DNA from: Brachybacterium tyrofermentans
GTDB lineage: Bacteria > Actinomycetota > Actinomycetes > Actinomycetales > Dermabacteraceae
NCBI RefSeq assembly: GCF_014897585.1
Contig: NZ_JABUXW010000013.1
Location: 87,382 to 151,381, forward strand
Reading direction: 5' to 3'
DNA: 64,000 nt
Under the pieces are notes generated by a model. The model was not told the origin of the DNA, ran no database searches, and was given only the letters and a program-made list of their open reading frames with translations. A program made the position numbers and the translations under genes. The stretch's first letter is position 1. Each line of letters opens with the position of its first letter. This document shows, piece after piece, positions 1 through 8,567 of this stretch.

Positions 1-451
1 TGCGGGAGGTGGTCACCTTCACCCGCTTGCCCGACGGGGTGCGCCAGATCAGCTCGCGCCGCAGCACGCCCTCCCGGAAGTCGATCCAGCGCTCGTACTC
101 CATGAGGTCCGCGATCGACAGGAGCAGGGGCTCGTCGTCCACGTACAGCTTCATGACGGTGGAGTCGGGGACCGAGATCATGGTCTGGCCGGTCCGGGCG
201 AAGCCGAAGGCCGATTCGGCGTGGTTGATGCGCCAGGTCTCATGGAAGCCGTTGAGGAACGTGCCGTGGCTGTCCACGTCCCTGCCCTCGGAGGGCGTTC
301 CTCGCATCCCCAGGTAGCCGTTGGCGGTCGCGAACAGGGTCTCGAGGTGTCCCAGGTCCCCGCCGGGGCGGGATTCGACGAGCCGCCATTCGTCCAGGGG
401 AAGGTGGGTGCGGTCGACGGGGTCCTCGGGCACCGAGCGCAGGCGGGTCAT
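1..451 (-). CDS. Glycoside hydrolase family 65 phosphorylase, N-terminal part (cut by window edge)
   Basis: The reading frame starts at ATG 451 and stays open to the window edge, giving about 150 residues. The N-terminus matches the GH65 beta-sandwich domain: residues 39-51 read LFATANGYLGMRG, followed by GTFLNGFHETW and the FARTGQTMISVPD stretch. GH65 enzymes (maltose, trehalose, kojibiose or nigerose phosphorylase) split a disaccharide with phosphate into glucose and beta-glucose-1-phosphate. The catalytic domain lies outside the window, so the sugar cannot be named. Its ATG overlaps the TGA of the upstream beta-phosphoglucomutase gene (ATGA), so the two are translationally coupled. That pairing is the classic one, because the mutase consumes the phosphorylase product. 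Confidence 0.85.
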   Translation of the reverse strand, partial: MTRLRSVPEDPVDRTHLPLDEWRLVESRPGGDLGHLETLFATANGYLGMRGTPSEGRDVDSHGTFLNGFHETWRINHAESAFGFARTGQTMISVPDSTVMKLYVDDEPLLLSIADLMEYERWIDFREGVLRRELIWRTPSGKRVKVTTSR

Positions 452-1203
452 GCGAGCTCCTCCAGGTCCTGGACGACGCAGGTGGCGCCGGCGGCCGCGA
501 GGGCGTCCGCGCCTGCTCCGCGATCCACGCCGATGACCGCACCGAAGGAGCCGTCGGCCCCGGCCCGGACGCCAGAGACGGCGTCCTCGTAGACCACGGC
601 ATCGGAGGCCTCGGCGCCCATCAGACGGGCGGCGTGGAGGAAGGTGTCCGGTGCGGGCTTGCCGGGGAGTCCCTCGCGCGCCGCGACGTTGCCGTCGACG
701 ATGTGCTCGAAGCGCTCGAGCAGGCCGGCGCCGCGCAGCACCTCCTCGGCGTTGCGCGAGGACGAGACGATCGCCGGGCGCGCCCCCTCAGGCAGCGCGT
801 CCAGATAGGTGACGGTCCCCGGGTACGGCACGACGCCCTCGGCACGGATCAGCGTCAGGACCAGCTGGTTCTTCCGGTTCCCGAGCCCTCGGACGGTCTC
901 GGCCTCCGCCGGCTGGTCGGCGGGATCCGCGTCCTCGCCCTCGGGCAGCGTGATGTCGCGCGAGGCGAGGAAGGCGCGCACGCCGTCATAGCGGGGGCGC
1001 CCGTCGACATGGGCGAAGTAGTCCTCGTCGGTATAGGGCTCGGAGATGCCCCGCCCGGCGAGGAAGTCGCTGAACATACGGTCCCAGGCCCTCATGTGGA
1101 CCTCGGCCGTCGGCGTGATCACCCCGTCGAGGTCGAAGAGGTGGACCGTGAAATCGGACGGTCGGAAGGGAGTCTCGGCAGTCTCGGCAGTCACGCGGCA
1201 CAT
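448..1203 (-). CDS. pgmB: HAD-family beta-phosphoglucomutase
   Basis: A protein of about 251 aa of the haloacid dehalogenase superfamily. Motif I is FDLDGVITPT at residues 23-32, with D24 as nucleophile and D26 as the acid/base expected of beta-phosphoglucomutases. Motif II lies in AIVSSSRN, and motifs III and IV in GKPAPDTF and VVYEDAVSGV. It converts beta-glucose-1-phosphate to glucose-6-phosphate in the cytoplasm. The stop codon overlaps the start of the GH65 phosphorylase, so the pair degrades a disaccharide by phosphorolysis. Start choice is uncertain: ATG 1203 has no clear ribosome site. GTG 1194 lies 7 nt after a TACCAT hexamer and could be a leaderless start. Confidence 0.85.
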   Translation of the reverse strand: MCRVTAETAETPFRPSDFTVHLFDLDGVITPTAEVHMRAWDRMFSDFLAGRGISEPYTDEDYFAHVDGRPRYDGVRAFLASRDITLPEGEDADPADQPAEAETVRGLGNRKNQLVLTLIRAEGVVPYPGTVTYLDALPEGARPAIVSSSRNAEEVLRGAGLLERFEHIVDGNVAAREGLPGKPAPDTFLHAARLMGAEASDAVVYEDAVSGVRAGADGSFGAVIGVDRGAGADALAAAGATCVVQDLEELA

Positions 1204-1360
1204 GGTACGGGCAGCGCCCGGCAGGGACGCCCTCCCGGAGCATCGGCTCACAGCGGACGGCGTGCCGTGGCGTGCCGCACCAGGGTCCGCTACTCTGCGA
1301 GGGTCCGTGCCCGCGCAGTCGCGCCGGCACGGAGCGGTTCCGACCCTTTTCGAGGAGAAG

Positions 1361-2017
1361 ATGGCTGTCACGGAGTCGCTGCCCGTGGTCGACGCGGTGC
1401 GACGCGAACTCGAGATCGATGAGCAGATCCATGATGGACGCACCCTGGTGCGCACCACGGCGACGCTCACCACCAACATCGACCGATCCCCGGCCCAGCT
1501 CTGGCCGTTGCTGACGCGCCCGGACCAGCTGGCACCGTGGTTCGGACAGATCTGCGGCGACCTCCGCGAGGGCGGGCGGTTCGAGGCGCCCCGCGGGGCG
1601 CGCGGACGCCTGCTGCAGGTGGAGGCGCCCCACAAGATCTCCTTGACCTGGGAAGATGGCGGGTCCGAGGACCCGTTGTCGATCCGGCTGGATCCGGAGG
1701 ACGACGGCACCACCCTGCTGCGCCTGCGCCATACCCGGCTGATCCCCCAGGAGGAGTTCGACCTGGTGGGGCCCGGCCTCGGCGCGGTGACCTGGGAGAT
1801 CTCCCTGCTCGCACTCGCCGCGATGACCGATGGCTGGCGCACGAGCTGCCTCCACGACGTCCCGCGGCCCTCCTCCGCCTGGCTCGCCAGCGAGGAAGGT
1901 GCCGCCTACATCCGGGCATGGTCCGTGCGCTGGGCCGCCGAGGCGATCGCAGCCGGACTCGACGAGGGCGCGGCACGGCGGGCCGAGATCGAGACGAACG
2001 CCGCCTACGGCACCTGA
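1361..2017 (+). CDS. SRPBCC/AHSA1-type START-like domain protein
   Basis: A 218-aa soluble protein. Residues about 40-160 show the SRPBCC (Bet v 1-like) pattern: a basic N-terminal strand, SPAQLWPLLTRPDQLAPWFG, then a run of beta strands ending in TTLLRLRHT and a long helix. AHSA1-like members bind hydrophobic ligands or act as Hsp90 co-chaperone relatives. In actinobacteria many have no known role, and none can be assigned here. The ATG at 1361 is preceded by GAGGAG (1352-1357). A possible -10 TACTCT lies at 1291-1296. It is divergent from the pgmB operon and a different transcription unit from the MFS gene that follows. Confidence 0.7.
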   Translation: MAVTESLPVVDAVRRELEIDEQIHDGRTLVRTTATLTTNIDRSPAQLWPLLTRPDQLAPWFGQICGDLREGGRFEAPRGARGRLLQVEAPHKISLTWEDGGSEDPLSIRLDPEDDGTTLLRLRHTRLIPQEEFDLVGPGLGAVTWEISLLALAAMTDGWRTSCLHDVPRPSSAWLASEEGAAYIRAWSVRWAAEAIAAGLDEGAARRAEIETNAAYGT

Positions 2018-2102
2018 GCGGACGCCGACGCAACTCCTGGCCACCGCGTCCACCCTCTGGAACTCATTGCCCAGGCTCACTATTGGGTGACAGACTTCCG
2101 AG

Positions 2103-3416
2103 GTGACCACCCCTGCGCGCCTCCCCCCGGGAGGCAGGGCACAGACCTCCAGACAGGTCCTGTGGTCCCTGGCTCCCTCGGTGTACGCCCCGACCCTGCT
2201 GGAGTTCGCCGGGCTCGCGGCACTGATGCCGGTGATCCCGCTGCTCGCGCTGGATCTCGGGTTCGCCGCCTGGCAGGCGGCCGCGCTCACCACCGTCTTC
2301 GGGCTCACCTCGTTCCTCGGGCCCATCCCCGCCGGTCGGTTCATCTCCCGCGTGGGGGCGCGCCGTGCGCTCGTGAGCACCGGGGTCCTGCTGGTGCTCT
2401 CCAACCTCGTCGCCTTCGTGGTGCTCACACCGGGTGTCCACGGGAGTCCGGGGCTGCGCCACCAGCTGACCTTCCTGGGGCTGCTGCTCGTGATGGCGAT
2501 CAGCACGCAGGTCTGGCAGCTGGGCAGGCAGGCCTACCTGGGCACCGCCCTGCCGCCGACGATGCGGGCGCGCGGCATGACCATGTTCGGCGGCGTGATC
2601 CGTCTCGGTGAGGTGATCGGGCCGCTGCTGGGCGCTCTCGTGATGGCCCTGGGGTCGGATACCGGGGTGTTCATCCTGTTCGCGGTGACCGCTGCCGCCG
2701 GCACCGTGATGATCGCGATCTTCCTGCCGCCAGGGGAGTCCCGGCCGACCCCGAGACGTCCGCGCGGGGAGCGGATCCCGCGCAGCATGGCACGCTCCCG
2801 GCTCGACCGCGCCGTGCTGAGCAGGATGGCGATGGTCGGCCTCGGGATCGCCCCGGTGATGATGGCCCGCGTGAACCGGCCGGTGATCGTGCCGCTCCTC
2901 GGCGCATCCCTGGGTCTGGACTCGGTCTGGATCTCCCTCGTCTTCGGGGTCTGCGCGGCACTCGAGATCCTGTTGGTGATCCCGGCCGGGACTCTGATGG
3001 ACCGCTATGGGCGCGCCGCCGTCGCCGTCCCCTGCGCTCTCCTCATGGGGGCCGGGTTCATCCTGCTGGCGATCCTGGGGACCACCCTGGCCGGGCACGG
3101 GACCACGCTCGCGGTGGTCGCCCTGCTGGTGCCCAGCCTGCTCATCGGCCTGGGGAACGGGATGGGGGCCGGCATCGTCATGACGCTGGGGATCGACGTG
3201 TCCCCGGTGCACGACCGCACCCGGTACCTGGCCTGGTGGAACACGATGCTCGGATCGGGTCGCCTGGCGGCGCCGCTGGTGGTCACCGCCATCGCCCTGG
3301 TGGCACCGATCGCCCTCGCCGGTGCGGCCACCGGGGGACTGTGCCTCGCCGGGGGGATATGGCTGGCACGCACACTGCCCCGCGTCACGCCCTCCGGGAG
3401 TACCCGGAAGAGGTGA
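2103..3416 (+). CDS. Major facilitator superfamily transporter
   Basis: A 437-aa integral membrane protein with about 12 hydrophobic segments and a cytoplasmic loop near residues 215-240 rich in Arg and Pro. The first half contains GRFISRVGARRAL, the loop 2-3 MFS signature form, and the second half has the matching DRYGRAAVAVP. This makes it a drug/proton antiporter-like MFS protein; the substrate cannot be read from sequence. The start is GTG 2103, overlapping a weak AGGTG context, and no strong ribosome site is visible. It converges with carD on the opposite strand, the two stops being 49 nt apart. Confidence 0.75.
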   Translation: MTTPARLPPGGRAQTSRQVLWSLAPSVYAPTLLEFAGLAALMPVIPLLALDLGFAAWQAAALTTVFGLTSFLGPIPAGRFISRVGARRALVSTGVLLVLSNLVAFVVLTPGVHGSPGLRHQLTFLGLLLVMAISTQVWQLGRQAYLGTALPPTMRARGMTMFGGVIRLGEVIGPLLGALVMALGSDTGVFILFAVTAAAGTVMIAIFLPPGESRPTPRRPRGERIPRSMARSRLDRAVLSRMAMVGLGIAPVMMARVNRPVIVPLLGASLGLDSVWISLVFGVCAALEILLVIPAGTLMDRYGRAAVAVPCALLMGAGFILLAILGTTLAGHGTTLAVVALLVPSLLIGLGNGMGAGIVMTLGIDVSPVHDRTRYLAWWNTMLGSGRLAAPLVVTAIALVAPIALAGAATGGLCLAGGIWLARTLPRVTPSGSTRKR

Positions 3417-3465
3417 GACGGGGCAGTGGGACCGCGGTGTCAGGCGGCGGTGTCAGGCAACGGAG

Positions 3466-4014
3466 TCAGGCAGCCGTGTCGGCGCCTGCTGCGACCGCGT
3501 TCGCGGCGGTCTCCTGCAGCAGCTGGTCCGCCTCGTCGCGCGGGATCTCCCGGGCGATGGCGATCTCGGCTGCGAGAGGAGCGATCGCCTGCTTGAGCAG
3601 ATTGCGCTCTGCGAGGCTCGACGGGGCGCCGCCGGAATCGCCGAGGATGCCGCGGATGACGTCGATGCGGTCGGTGAGGCGGCCGGACTGCAGCTGCATC
3701 GTGAGGGACTTGATCCGGTGGGCCCAGGAGGCCTTCTTCTCCGGCGGCTCGATCGGCTGGGAGAGCTGCACGATGAGCTCGGTGATCTCCTTCTCCTCGA
3801 GCAGGGCGCGCAGCCCGATGACATCTCTGCCGTCGGACGGCACGGAGATCCGCATCTCGTCGCCGATGACCTCCATGTCGACGTACTCGCGATCGGTCCC
3901 GCGCACGGAGCGGGTGCAGGTGGAGATGATGCGCACCGGTCCATGGACAGGATGGGTGAGCACGTCGCCGGGCTTCGGAGCAACGGTGTCGACGGGCGGA
4001 GTGGCAACGGACAA
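3466..4014 (-). CDS. carD: CarD-family RNA polymerase-binding regulator
   Basis: A 182-aa protein whose residues about 12-70 form the CarD/TRCF RNAP-interaction domain (GDVLTHPVHGPVRI, then DREYVDMEV). A helical DNA-binding C-terminal half follows (KASWAHRIKSLTMQLQSG). CarD/CdnL binds the RNAP beta subunit and stabilises open complexes at rRNA and housekeeping promoters. The start is a rare TTG at 4014, but it is set by a near-perfect ribosome site, GAGGAGGT (4021-4028 on the other strand), 6 nt away. The extreme C-terminus (ADTAA) is Ala-rich and variable. A stretch of 370 bp with 12-bp repeats separates it from the divergent ABC gene. Confidence 0.85.
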   Translation of the reverse strand: MSVATPPVDTVAPKPGDVLTHPVHGPVRIISTCTRSVRGTDREYVDMEVIGDEMRISVPSDGRDVIGLRALLEEKEITELIVQLSQPIEPPEKKASWAHRIKSLTMQLQSGRLTDRIDVIRGILGDSGGAPSSLAERNLLKQAIAPLAAEIAIAREIPRDEADQLLQETAANAVAAGADTAA

Positions 4015-4267
4015 GGGGATACCTCCTCGGTGGGCCTATGCGCCGTCGGTACCGAAGACCAGCCAAGGTCCGGGCGGCCGCGCTCGGTCATCGCGCAGAG
4101 CCTGGTCAGGGCATTGCGATGGGGACTTCGAGGCAGCTCGAGCACCGCTCGACCTGCAGGAACAGGGTGGCGGCGCCTACGGCAGCGCACCCCCATGGTC
4201 TCATGGATCTGACACGATATCCAGAGGTTGACGTTTCCAGTTCGGTCACACCCGGAGTGCTGCAGAC

Positions 4268-4351
4268 CCGAGTGCCGGCCCGAGTGCTGGTCCGAGTGCC
4301 GACCAGAGTGCAGACCGGAGAGTTGACGCGAGAGTCGACCCGAGTGCCGAC
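4268..4351. repeat. 12-bp tandem repeat array between carD and an ABC operon
   Basis: Seven contiguous 12-bp units, consensus CCGAGTGCCGAC, start at 4268, 4280, 4292, 4304, 4316, 4328 and 4340. Units 1-3 and 7 are closest to consensus, and degenerate half-units flank the array. The surrounding intergenic stretch 4015-4387 contains nothing else I can name. TTGACG at 4228 is an isolated -35-like hexamer without a convincing -10. Confidence 0.75.
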
Positions 4352-4387
4352 CGAAGTCGGACGTCGTCACGGGGCAGATGCTGTTTC

Positions 4388-5077
4388 ATGGAGTCCATGG
4401 GACGAGACGCGACACTGCACGTCGAGCAGGATGATCGATCGGACGAGCTGGTCCGGTTCGAGGGCGTCGGAGTCGTCTCCGATGACAACGTGCTGCTGCT
4501 GGACGCCACAGGCGCTGCCCGGGCCGGCGAGATCCTCGCCCTCACCGGGGCCAACGGCTCCGGGAAGACCACCTTGCTGCGCGTGATGGCAGGGCTCGCC
4601 GATCCGACCGCCGGGACCGTGCGCATCGCGGGTCGGCGCCCGGATGACCGGGACCGGATCTTCCGTGCTGCGCTCGCCGCCCTCATCGGGCCTCCGCAGA
4701 CCGCCCGGGACCTCACCATCGTCGAGCACCTCCAGTTCATCGCCGCCACCTGGGGCATCGGGGCGAAGGCCGCCCGCGTCCAGGCCGAGGAGCTGCTGGA
4801 CGAGCTGCAGATCGGTGCCCTGGGGCGACGATTCCCGCACGAGCTCTCCAGCGGACAGTCCCAGCTGGTCTCCCTCGCGCTGACCCTCGCCCGCCCCAGC
4901 CGGGTGCTGCTGCTGGACGAGCCCGAGCAGCGACTGGACGTCGACCGGCTGGGGCTGGTGATCGACGCGGTCCGGGCCCGGGCAGAGGCAGGCGGCGCGG
5001 TGGTCCTGGCGAGCCACAGCCCCCGACTGCTCGAGGAGCTCGCCGACGTGCGACTGCACCTCGAGGAGCAGCGGTGA
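4388..5077 (+). CDS. ABC transporter ATP-binding protein
   Basis: A 229-aa ATPase subunit. Walker A is GANGSGKTT at residues 54-62, the signature is LSSGQ near residue 150, Walker B is VLLLDEPEQ near residue 173, and the switch His is in ASHSP. The signature has Ser-Ser-Gly-Gln instead of Ser-Gly-Gly-Gln, and the Walker B Glu is followed by Gln instead of Thr, so it is a divergent member. It overlaps the following membrane protein by 4 bp (GTGAGC context), so the two very likely form one transporter. ATG 4397 is an alternative start preceded by GGAG. The substrate is unknown. Confidence 0.8.
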   Translation: MESMGRDATLHVEQDDRSDELVRFEGVGVVSDDNVLLLDATGAARAGEILALTGANGSGKTTLLRVMAGLADPTAGTVRIAGRRPDDRDRIFRAALAALIGPPQTARDLTIVEHLQFIAATWGIGAKAARVQAEELLDELQIGALGRRFPHELSSGQSQLVSLALTLARPSRVLLLDEPEQRLDVDRLGLVIDAVRARAEAGGAVVLASHSPRLLEELADVRLHLEEQR

Positions 5078-6621
5078 GCGCGGATCCGATCGCGGATCCG
5101 ATCACGCCGTCCGGATCCCTCTCCGCGGTCCGGGAGGTCTGGGCGCAGAGGTCGCAGGCCCGTACCCGCGGCGATGTCCTGTATCTGGTGTACGTCCTGG
5201 CGCTGAGCGTGCTGATCGTCGGGGCACCCGCCCTGCGAGCGGCGGGCACCGCCCTGTCCCGGCCCGACGTCGTGCCGCTCCTGATCGCCACCGGGGCGCC
5301 GCAGATCAGCACCGCGGTCACCCTCGCCGGAGGCGCGTCGCTGGTGCTGCTCGGTGCAGTGCGGGGCCCGGCTCTGCTCTCCCCGTTCTTCACCGCGAGC
5401 CTCGCCTCCAGCGCGATCCCGCGGCGGTCGGTGCTCTGGAGGCCGTTCCTGCGGTCGTTGCTGGTGACGGTGCTGGGCATGGTGATCCCTGCGGTGCTGA
5501 TCGGGGCCACCCTGGTGTCCGCGGGGCACGTCGAGCTGGGGGCTGCGGGCTGGTTCGCGCTCGCCGCGGTGGGCACCGGGATGATGCTCGGTGCGGCGTG
5601 GTTCGCCGGGCAGCTGCTCGGCCCCGCCGGGCGCCGGCTGCTCGCCGCCGCCCTCGGCCTCCTCGCGATCGGCGCCCTGATGCTGCCCGCGGGGATCGGG
5701 ATCGGCGGGGCGTACCCGGTCGGCGGGCGCTTGCCGGGCCCCTCGGCGGTCGCCTCGTCCCTCGTCGGGGTCCTCGCCGTCGGCGCCGCCGTGCTGCTGC
5801 TGGGCCGCTTGCGGGGATCAGTGCTCCAGGAGCAGGCCGCGCGCTGGGAATCGGCCACCGTCAGCGCCACCACGATGGACCTGTCCGGGGCGGCGGGCTT
5901 CTTCCGGCCCCCACCCGCAGCGGGCCGGCGCCTCCCCGCGATCGGTGCCGGTCCGCTCGCCGTGCTCTATGCACGACGCGATGTGGTCGCGTGGCTGCGG
6001 AGCCCCGAGCGGACGACGGTCGGCGTCATCGCCTCCCTGCTCTCCGCCGCGGTCCTGGCAGGGTCGACCGTGATCACGGGACCTCTGGCGTGGTTCCTGC
6101 TGCTCCTGGGCTCACTCGGCCTGTGGCTCGCGAGCGGCACCTTCGTGGACGGCATCCGGCACGGCGTGCACACGCTGGGTGCGCCCCAGCTGTTCGGGCA
6201 GACCGCCGCGGTGCAGACGCTCCTGCACCTGACCGCCCCGATCGTCCTGCTCACGGCGCTCGGGGCAGTCGGCGGGCTCGGGGCGTGGCTCGCCGCCGGT
6301 TCCGTGCCCGGATCGGCTCTCCCGGCCGTGCTCCTGCCGGCTGTCCTGGCGCTCGTGCTGGTCGTGGGCCGGGCTCGGGATGCTGCGAAGGGGCCCATGC
6401 CGCTCTCGCTCAGCACGCCGATGCCGACCCCGCAGGGAGACGTCTCCGTGCTGCCGATGCTCCTGTGGCTGTCCGACGCGATCCTGCTCGCCCTCGGGGT
6501 CGGGGCTCTCCTGCTGGGGAGCGCCACCGGGGGAGCGCTCTGGATGCTCGGCGCCGGTGCCGCGGCGTCGGCGCTGATGGGGCTGATGGCCTGGGTGCGG
6601 CTGCGAGCACTCGTCTCATGA
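5074..6621 (+). CDS. Multi-spanning membrane protein, probable ABC permease partner (DUF6297-like)
   Basis: A 515-aa protein with about 10-12 hydrophobic segments in two blocks (residues 40-250 and 320-515) joined by a polar stretch around residues 250-310. It starts with GTG inside the stop of the ABC ATPase gene, the usual sign of a two-component ABC system with a large fused permease. Layout and pairing resemble actinobacterial DUF6297 proteins, but I could not verify this. Export rather than import is likely, because no substrate-binding protein gene is near. Substrate unknown. Confidence 0.6.
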   Translation: MSADPIADPITPSGSLSAVREVWAQRSQARTRGDVLYLVYVLALSVLIVGAPALRAAGTALSRPDVVPLLIATGAPQISTAVTLAGGASLVLLGAVRGPALLSPFFTASLASSAIPRRSVLWRPFLRSLLVTVLGMVIPAVLIGATLVSAGHVELGAAGWFALAAVGTGMMLGAAWFAGQLLGPAGRRLLAAALGLLAIGALMLPAGIGIGGAYPVGGRLPGPSAVASSLVGVLAVGAAVLLLGRLRGSVLQEQAARWESATVSATTMDLSGAAGFFRPPPAAGRRLPAIGAGPLAVLYARRDVVAWLRSPERTTVGVIASLLSAAVLAGSTVITGPLAWFLLLLGSLGLWLASGTFVDGIRHGVHTLGAPQLFGQTAAVQTLLHLTAPIVLLTALGAVGGLGAWLAAGSVPGSALPAVLLPAVLALVLVVGRARDAAKGPMPLSLSTPMPTPQGDVSVLPMLLWLSDAILLALGVGALLLGSATGGALWMLGAGAAASALMGLMAWVRLRALVS

Positions 6622-6640
6622 CCGAGGAAGGGAACGCGCC

Positions 6641-7369
6641 ATGACCATCCGGACCACGCCGAATCCGCTGATCCGCTGGATCGAGTTGCAGCTCACGCGG
6701 TTCAACGACCGTCACCCGTGGAGCCACAACCACCACTTCCATCCGTGGATCCTGCGATCTCTGCCTCCGAGCACCGGTCGCGCGCTCGACGTCGGCTGCG
6801 GCCGCGGGGACCTCGTCGCCGCGCTCGCCGGGGTCGTCGGCCGGGTCGACGGGATCGACCCCGACCAGGAGATGGCCTATGTCGCCGCCACACGCTTCGT
6901 GCACGATCCGGCCGTGCAGATCGGGCGCCGCACGCTCTGCGAGCACGCCGCTGAGCCACACCGCCATGGCACCTATGCCGCGATCACGATGGTCGCCTCG
7001 CTGCACCACATGGATCTCGCCGAGGCGCTCACCGACGCGAGGACCCTGCTGACGCCCGGCGGTCGGCTCCTCGTGGTCACCCTGACGGATCCGGTGAGCA
7101 CCGCCGACCAGATCTGGGACGTGTTCAGCGTGCTCAGCAATCCGCTGATCGGTCTCGTCAAGCACCCCCGCCCGGTGCGCGAGGCCCCGGAGGAGCGGCC
7201 GATCCCGGTGAAGGACCCCACCTGGTCGATCGACGAGCTGCGTCAGGAGGCCGCGAGGATCCTGCCCGGCGCGGTGATCCGTCGGCGGGAAGGCTTCCGC
7301 GTGACGCTGCGCTGGCGCAAGCCCGGCAGCGCGCCGGCGGAGATCAGCGCCGGGGGTGCTGCGCGATGA
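6641..7369 (+). CDS. Class I SAM-dependent methyltransferase
   Basis: A 242-aa protein with motif I LDVGCGRGD at residues 49-57, an acidic residue binding the SAM ribose (GIDPD, about residue 70), motif IV ITMVASLHHM and post-IV GGRLLVVTL. It is a Methyltransf_11/25 type enzyme whose acceptor cannot be predicted. The ribosome site GAGGAAGGG precedes ATG 6641, only 19 nt after the membrane protein gene, so it may belong to the same transcript. Its last 26 bp overlap the 3' end of the convergent aminotransferase gene. Confidence 0.75.
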   Translation: MTIRTTPNPLIRWIELQLTRFNDRHPWSHNHHFHPWILRSLPPSTGRALDVGCGRGDLVAALAGVVGRVDGIDPDQEMAYVAATRFVHDPAVQIGRRTLCEHAAEPHRHGTYAAITMVASLHHMDLAEALTDARTLLTPGGRLLVVTLTDPVSTADQIWDVFSVLSNPLIGLVKHPRPVREAPEERPIPVKDPTWSIDELRQEAARILPGAVIRRREGFRVTLRWRKPGSAPAEISAGGAAR

Positions 7370-8555
7370 CCTCGCCGAGACGGCCGATGGCGTCCTCGAT
7401 GACGGCGGGGGCATGGGTCACGAAGCTCAAGCGCATCGTGGACCGATCGGGGTCGTCGGCGAAGAAGGACCATCCCGGCAGGTAGGCGACCCCGGCCGAG
7501 ACGGCCTCGGCGAGCATCACCTGTGCGTCGTAGCCCTCGCCGAGCGCGGCCCACAGGAACATGCCGCCGTCAGGATGGGTCACGTGCGCGCCTGCAGGCA
7601 GCACCGGAGCGATCGCGGCGGCCATCGCGTCGCGCCGCTCGCGGTACACGGCGCTGACCCGGGCCACGTGGGCGTCGAGGTCGACGGAGTCCAGGTAGCG
7701 GGCGACCGTCAGCTGATCGACCACGGAGGACTGCATCGAGATCGCGGCCTTGGCGACGGCGAGGGTGTTCAGGATCGGGCCCTCGGCGCGCATCCAGCCG
7801 ATGCGCACGCCCGGGCTCATCAGCTTGCTCATCGAGTTCAGCAGCAGGGTGCGCTCGCTCATCCCCGGCAGGGCGGCGATCGGCGCCCAGGTGCCCCCGG
7901 TGAAGCTCAGCGCACCGTAGGGGTCGTCCTCGATGAGGGGGACGTCCGTGCGCAGCAGCACGTCGGCCACGGCCTGGCGGCGGGCGACGGGCATGGTGCG
8001 CCCGGTGGGGTTCTGGAAGGTGGGGATCAGGTAGACCATCCGCGGATGGTGCGTGCGGATCGCCTCCTCGAGCGCTTCGGGGACCACACCGTCGTCGTCG
8101 GTCTCCACCCCGATCATCCGCGCCCCGTGCACGGCGAAGGCCTGCACGGCCGCGAGATAGGTGGGGGACTCCACGAGCACGACGTCACCCGGCTCGAGCA
8201 TCGCCTGCGCCACCACGAACAGCCCCTCCTGGGAACCGGAGGTGACCCGGATCTGGGAGGAGTCCGTGGGCAGGTCGCGTGACAGGCGACGGGCGGCCTG
8301 CTCGCGCAGCTCGACCTCGCCCTCGCTCACGCCGTACTGCAGTGCGCGGTGGCCCTGGTTCGCCAGCACCCACTCATAGCTGGCGGCGATGTCCTCGAGG
8401 TCGAACAGCTCCGGGTCAGGAATGCCTCCGGCGAAGGACACGACGTCCGTGCGGGCCGCGAGCGCGAAGATGTCCTTCAGCGGGGAGGACTCCATGCCCG
8501 CGTAGCGCGCGGCGACGGGGAAGCGATACGGCTCGGACGACGAGGGGAGGCTCAT
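7344..8555 (-). CDS. PLP-dependent aminotransferase (2-aminoadipate/aromatic type, fold I)
   Basis: A 403-aa fold-type I aminotransferase. FAGGIPDPELF lies at residues 41-51 and QYGVSEGEVELRE follows. NPTGR at 182-186 is the substrate-carboxylate loop, EDDPYG at 209-214 holds the PLP-pyridine Asp, and SMSKLMSPG holds the Schiff-base Lys244. The order matches LysN/kynurenine aminotransferase-like enzymes, and the free-standing form shows it is not a MocR regulator. Likely substrates are 2-aminoadipate, aromatic or branched amino acids. It is a single-gene unit lying tail to tail with the methyltransferase. Confidence 0.8.
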   Translation of the reverse strand: MSLPSSSEPYRFPVAARYAGMESSPLKDIFALAARTDVVSFAGGIPDPELFDLEDIAASYEWVLANQGHRALQYGVSEGEVELREQAARRLSRDLPTDSSQIRVTSGSQEGLFVVAQAMLEPGDVVLVESPTYLAAVQAFAVHGARMIGVETDDDGVVPEALEEAIRTHHPRMVYLIPTFQNPTGRTMPVARRQAVADVLLRTDVPLIEDDPYGALSFTGGTWAPIAALPGMSERTLLLNSMSKLMSPGVRIGWMRAEGPILNTLAVAKAAISMQSSVVDQLTVARYLDSVDLDAHVARVSAVYRERRDAMAAAIAPVLPAGAHVTHPDGGMFLWAALGEGYDAQVMLAEAVSAGVAYLPGWSFFADDPDRSTMRLSFVTHAPAVIEDAIGRLGEVIAQHPRR

Positions 8556-8567
8556 CGCCCTATCGTG

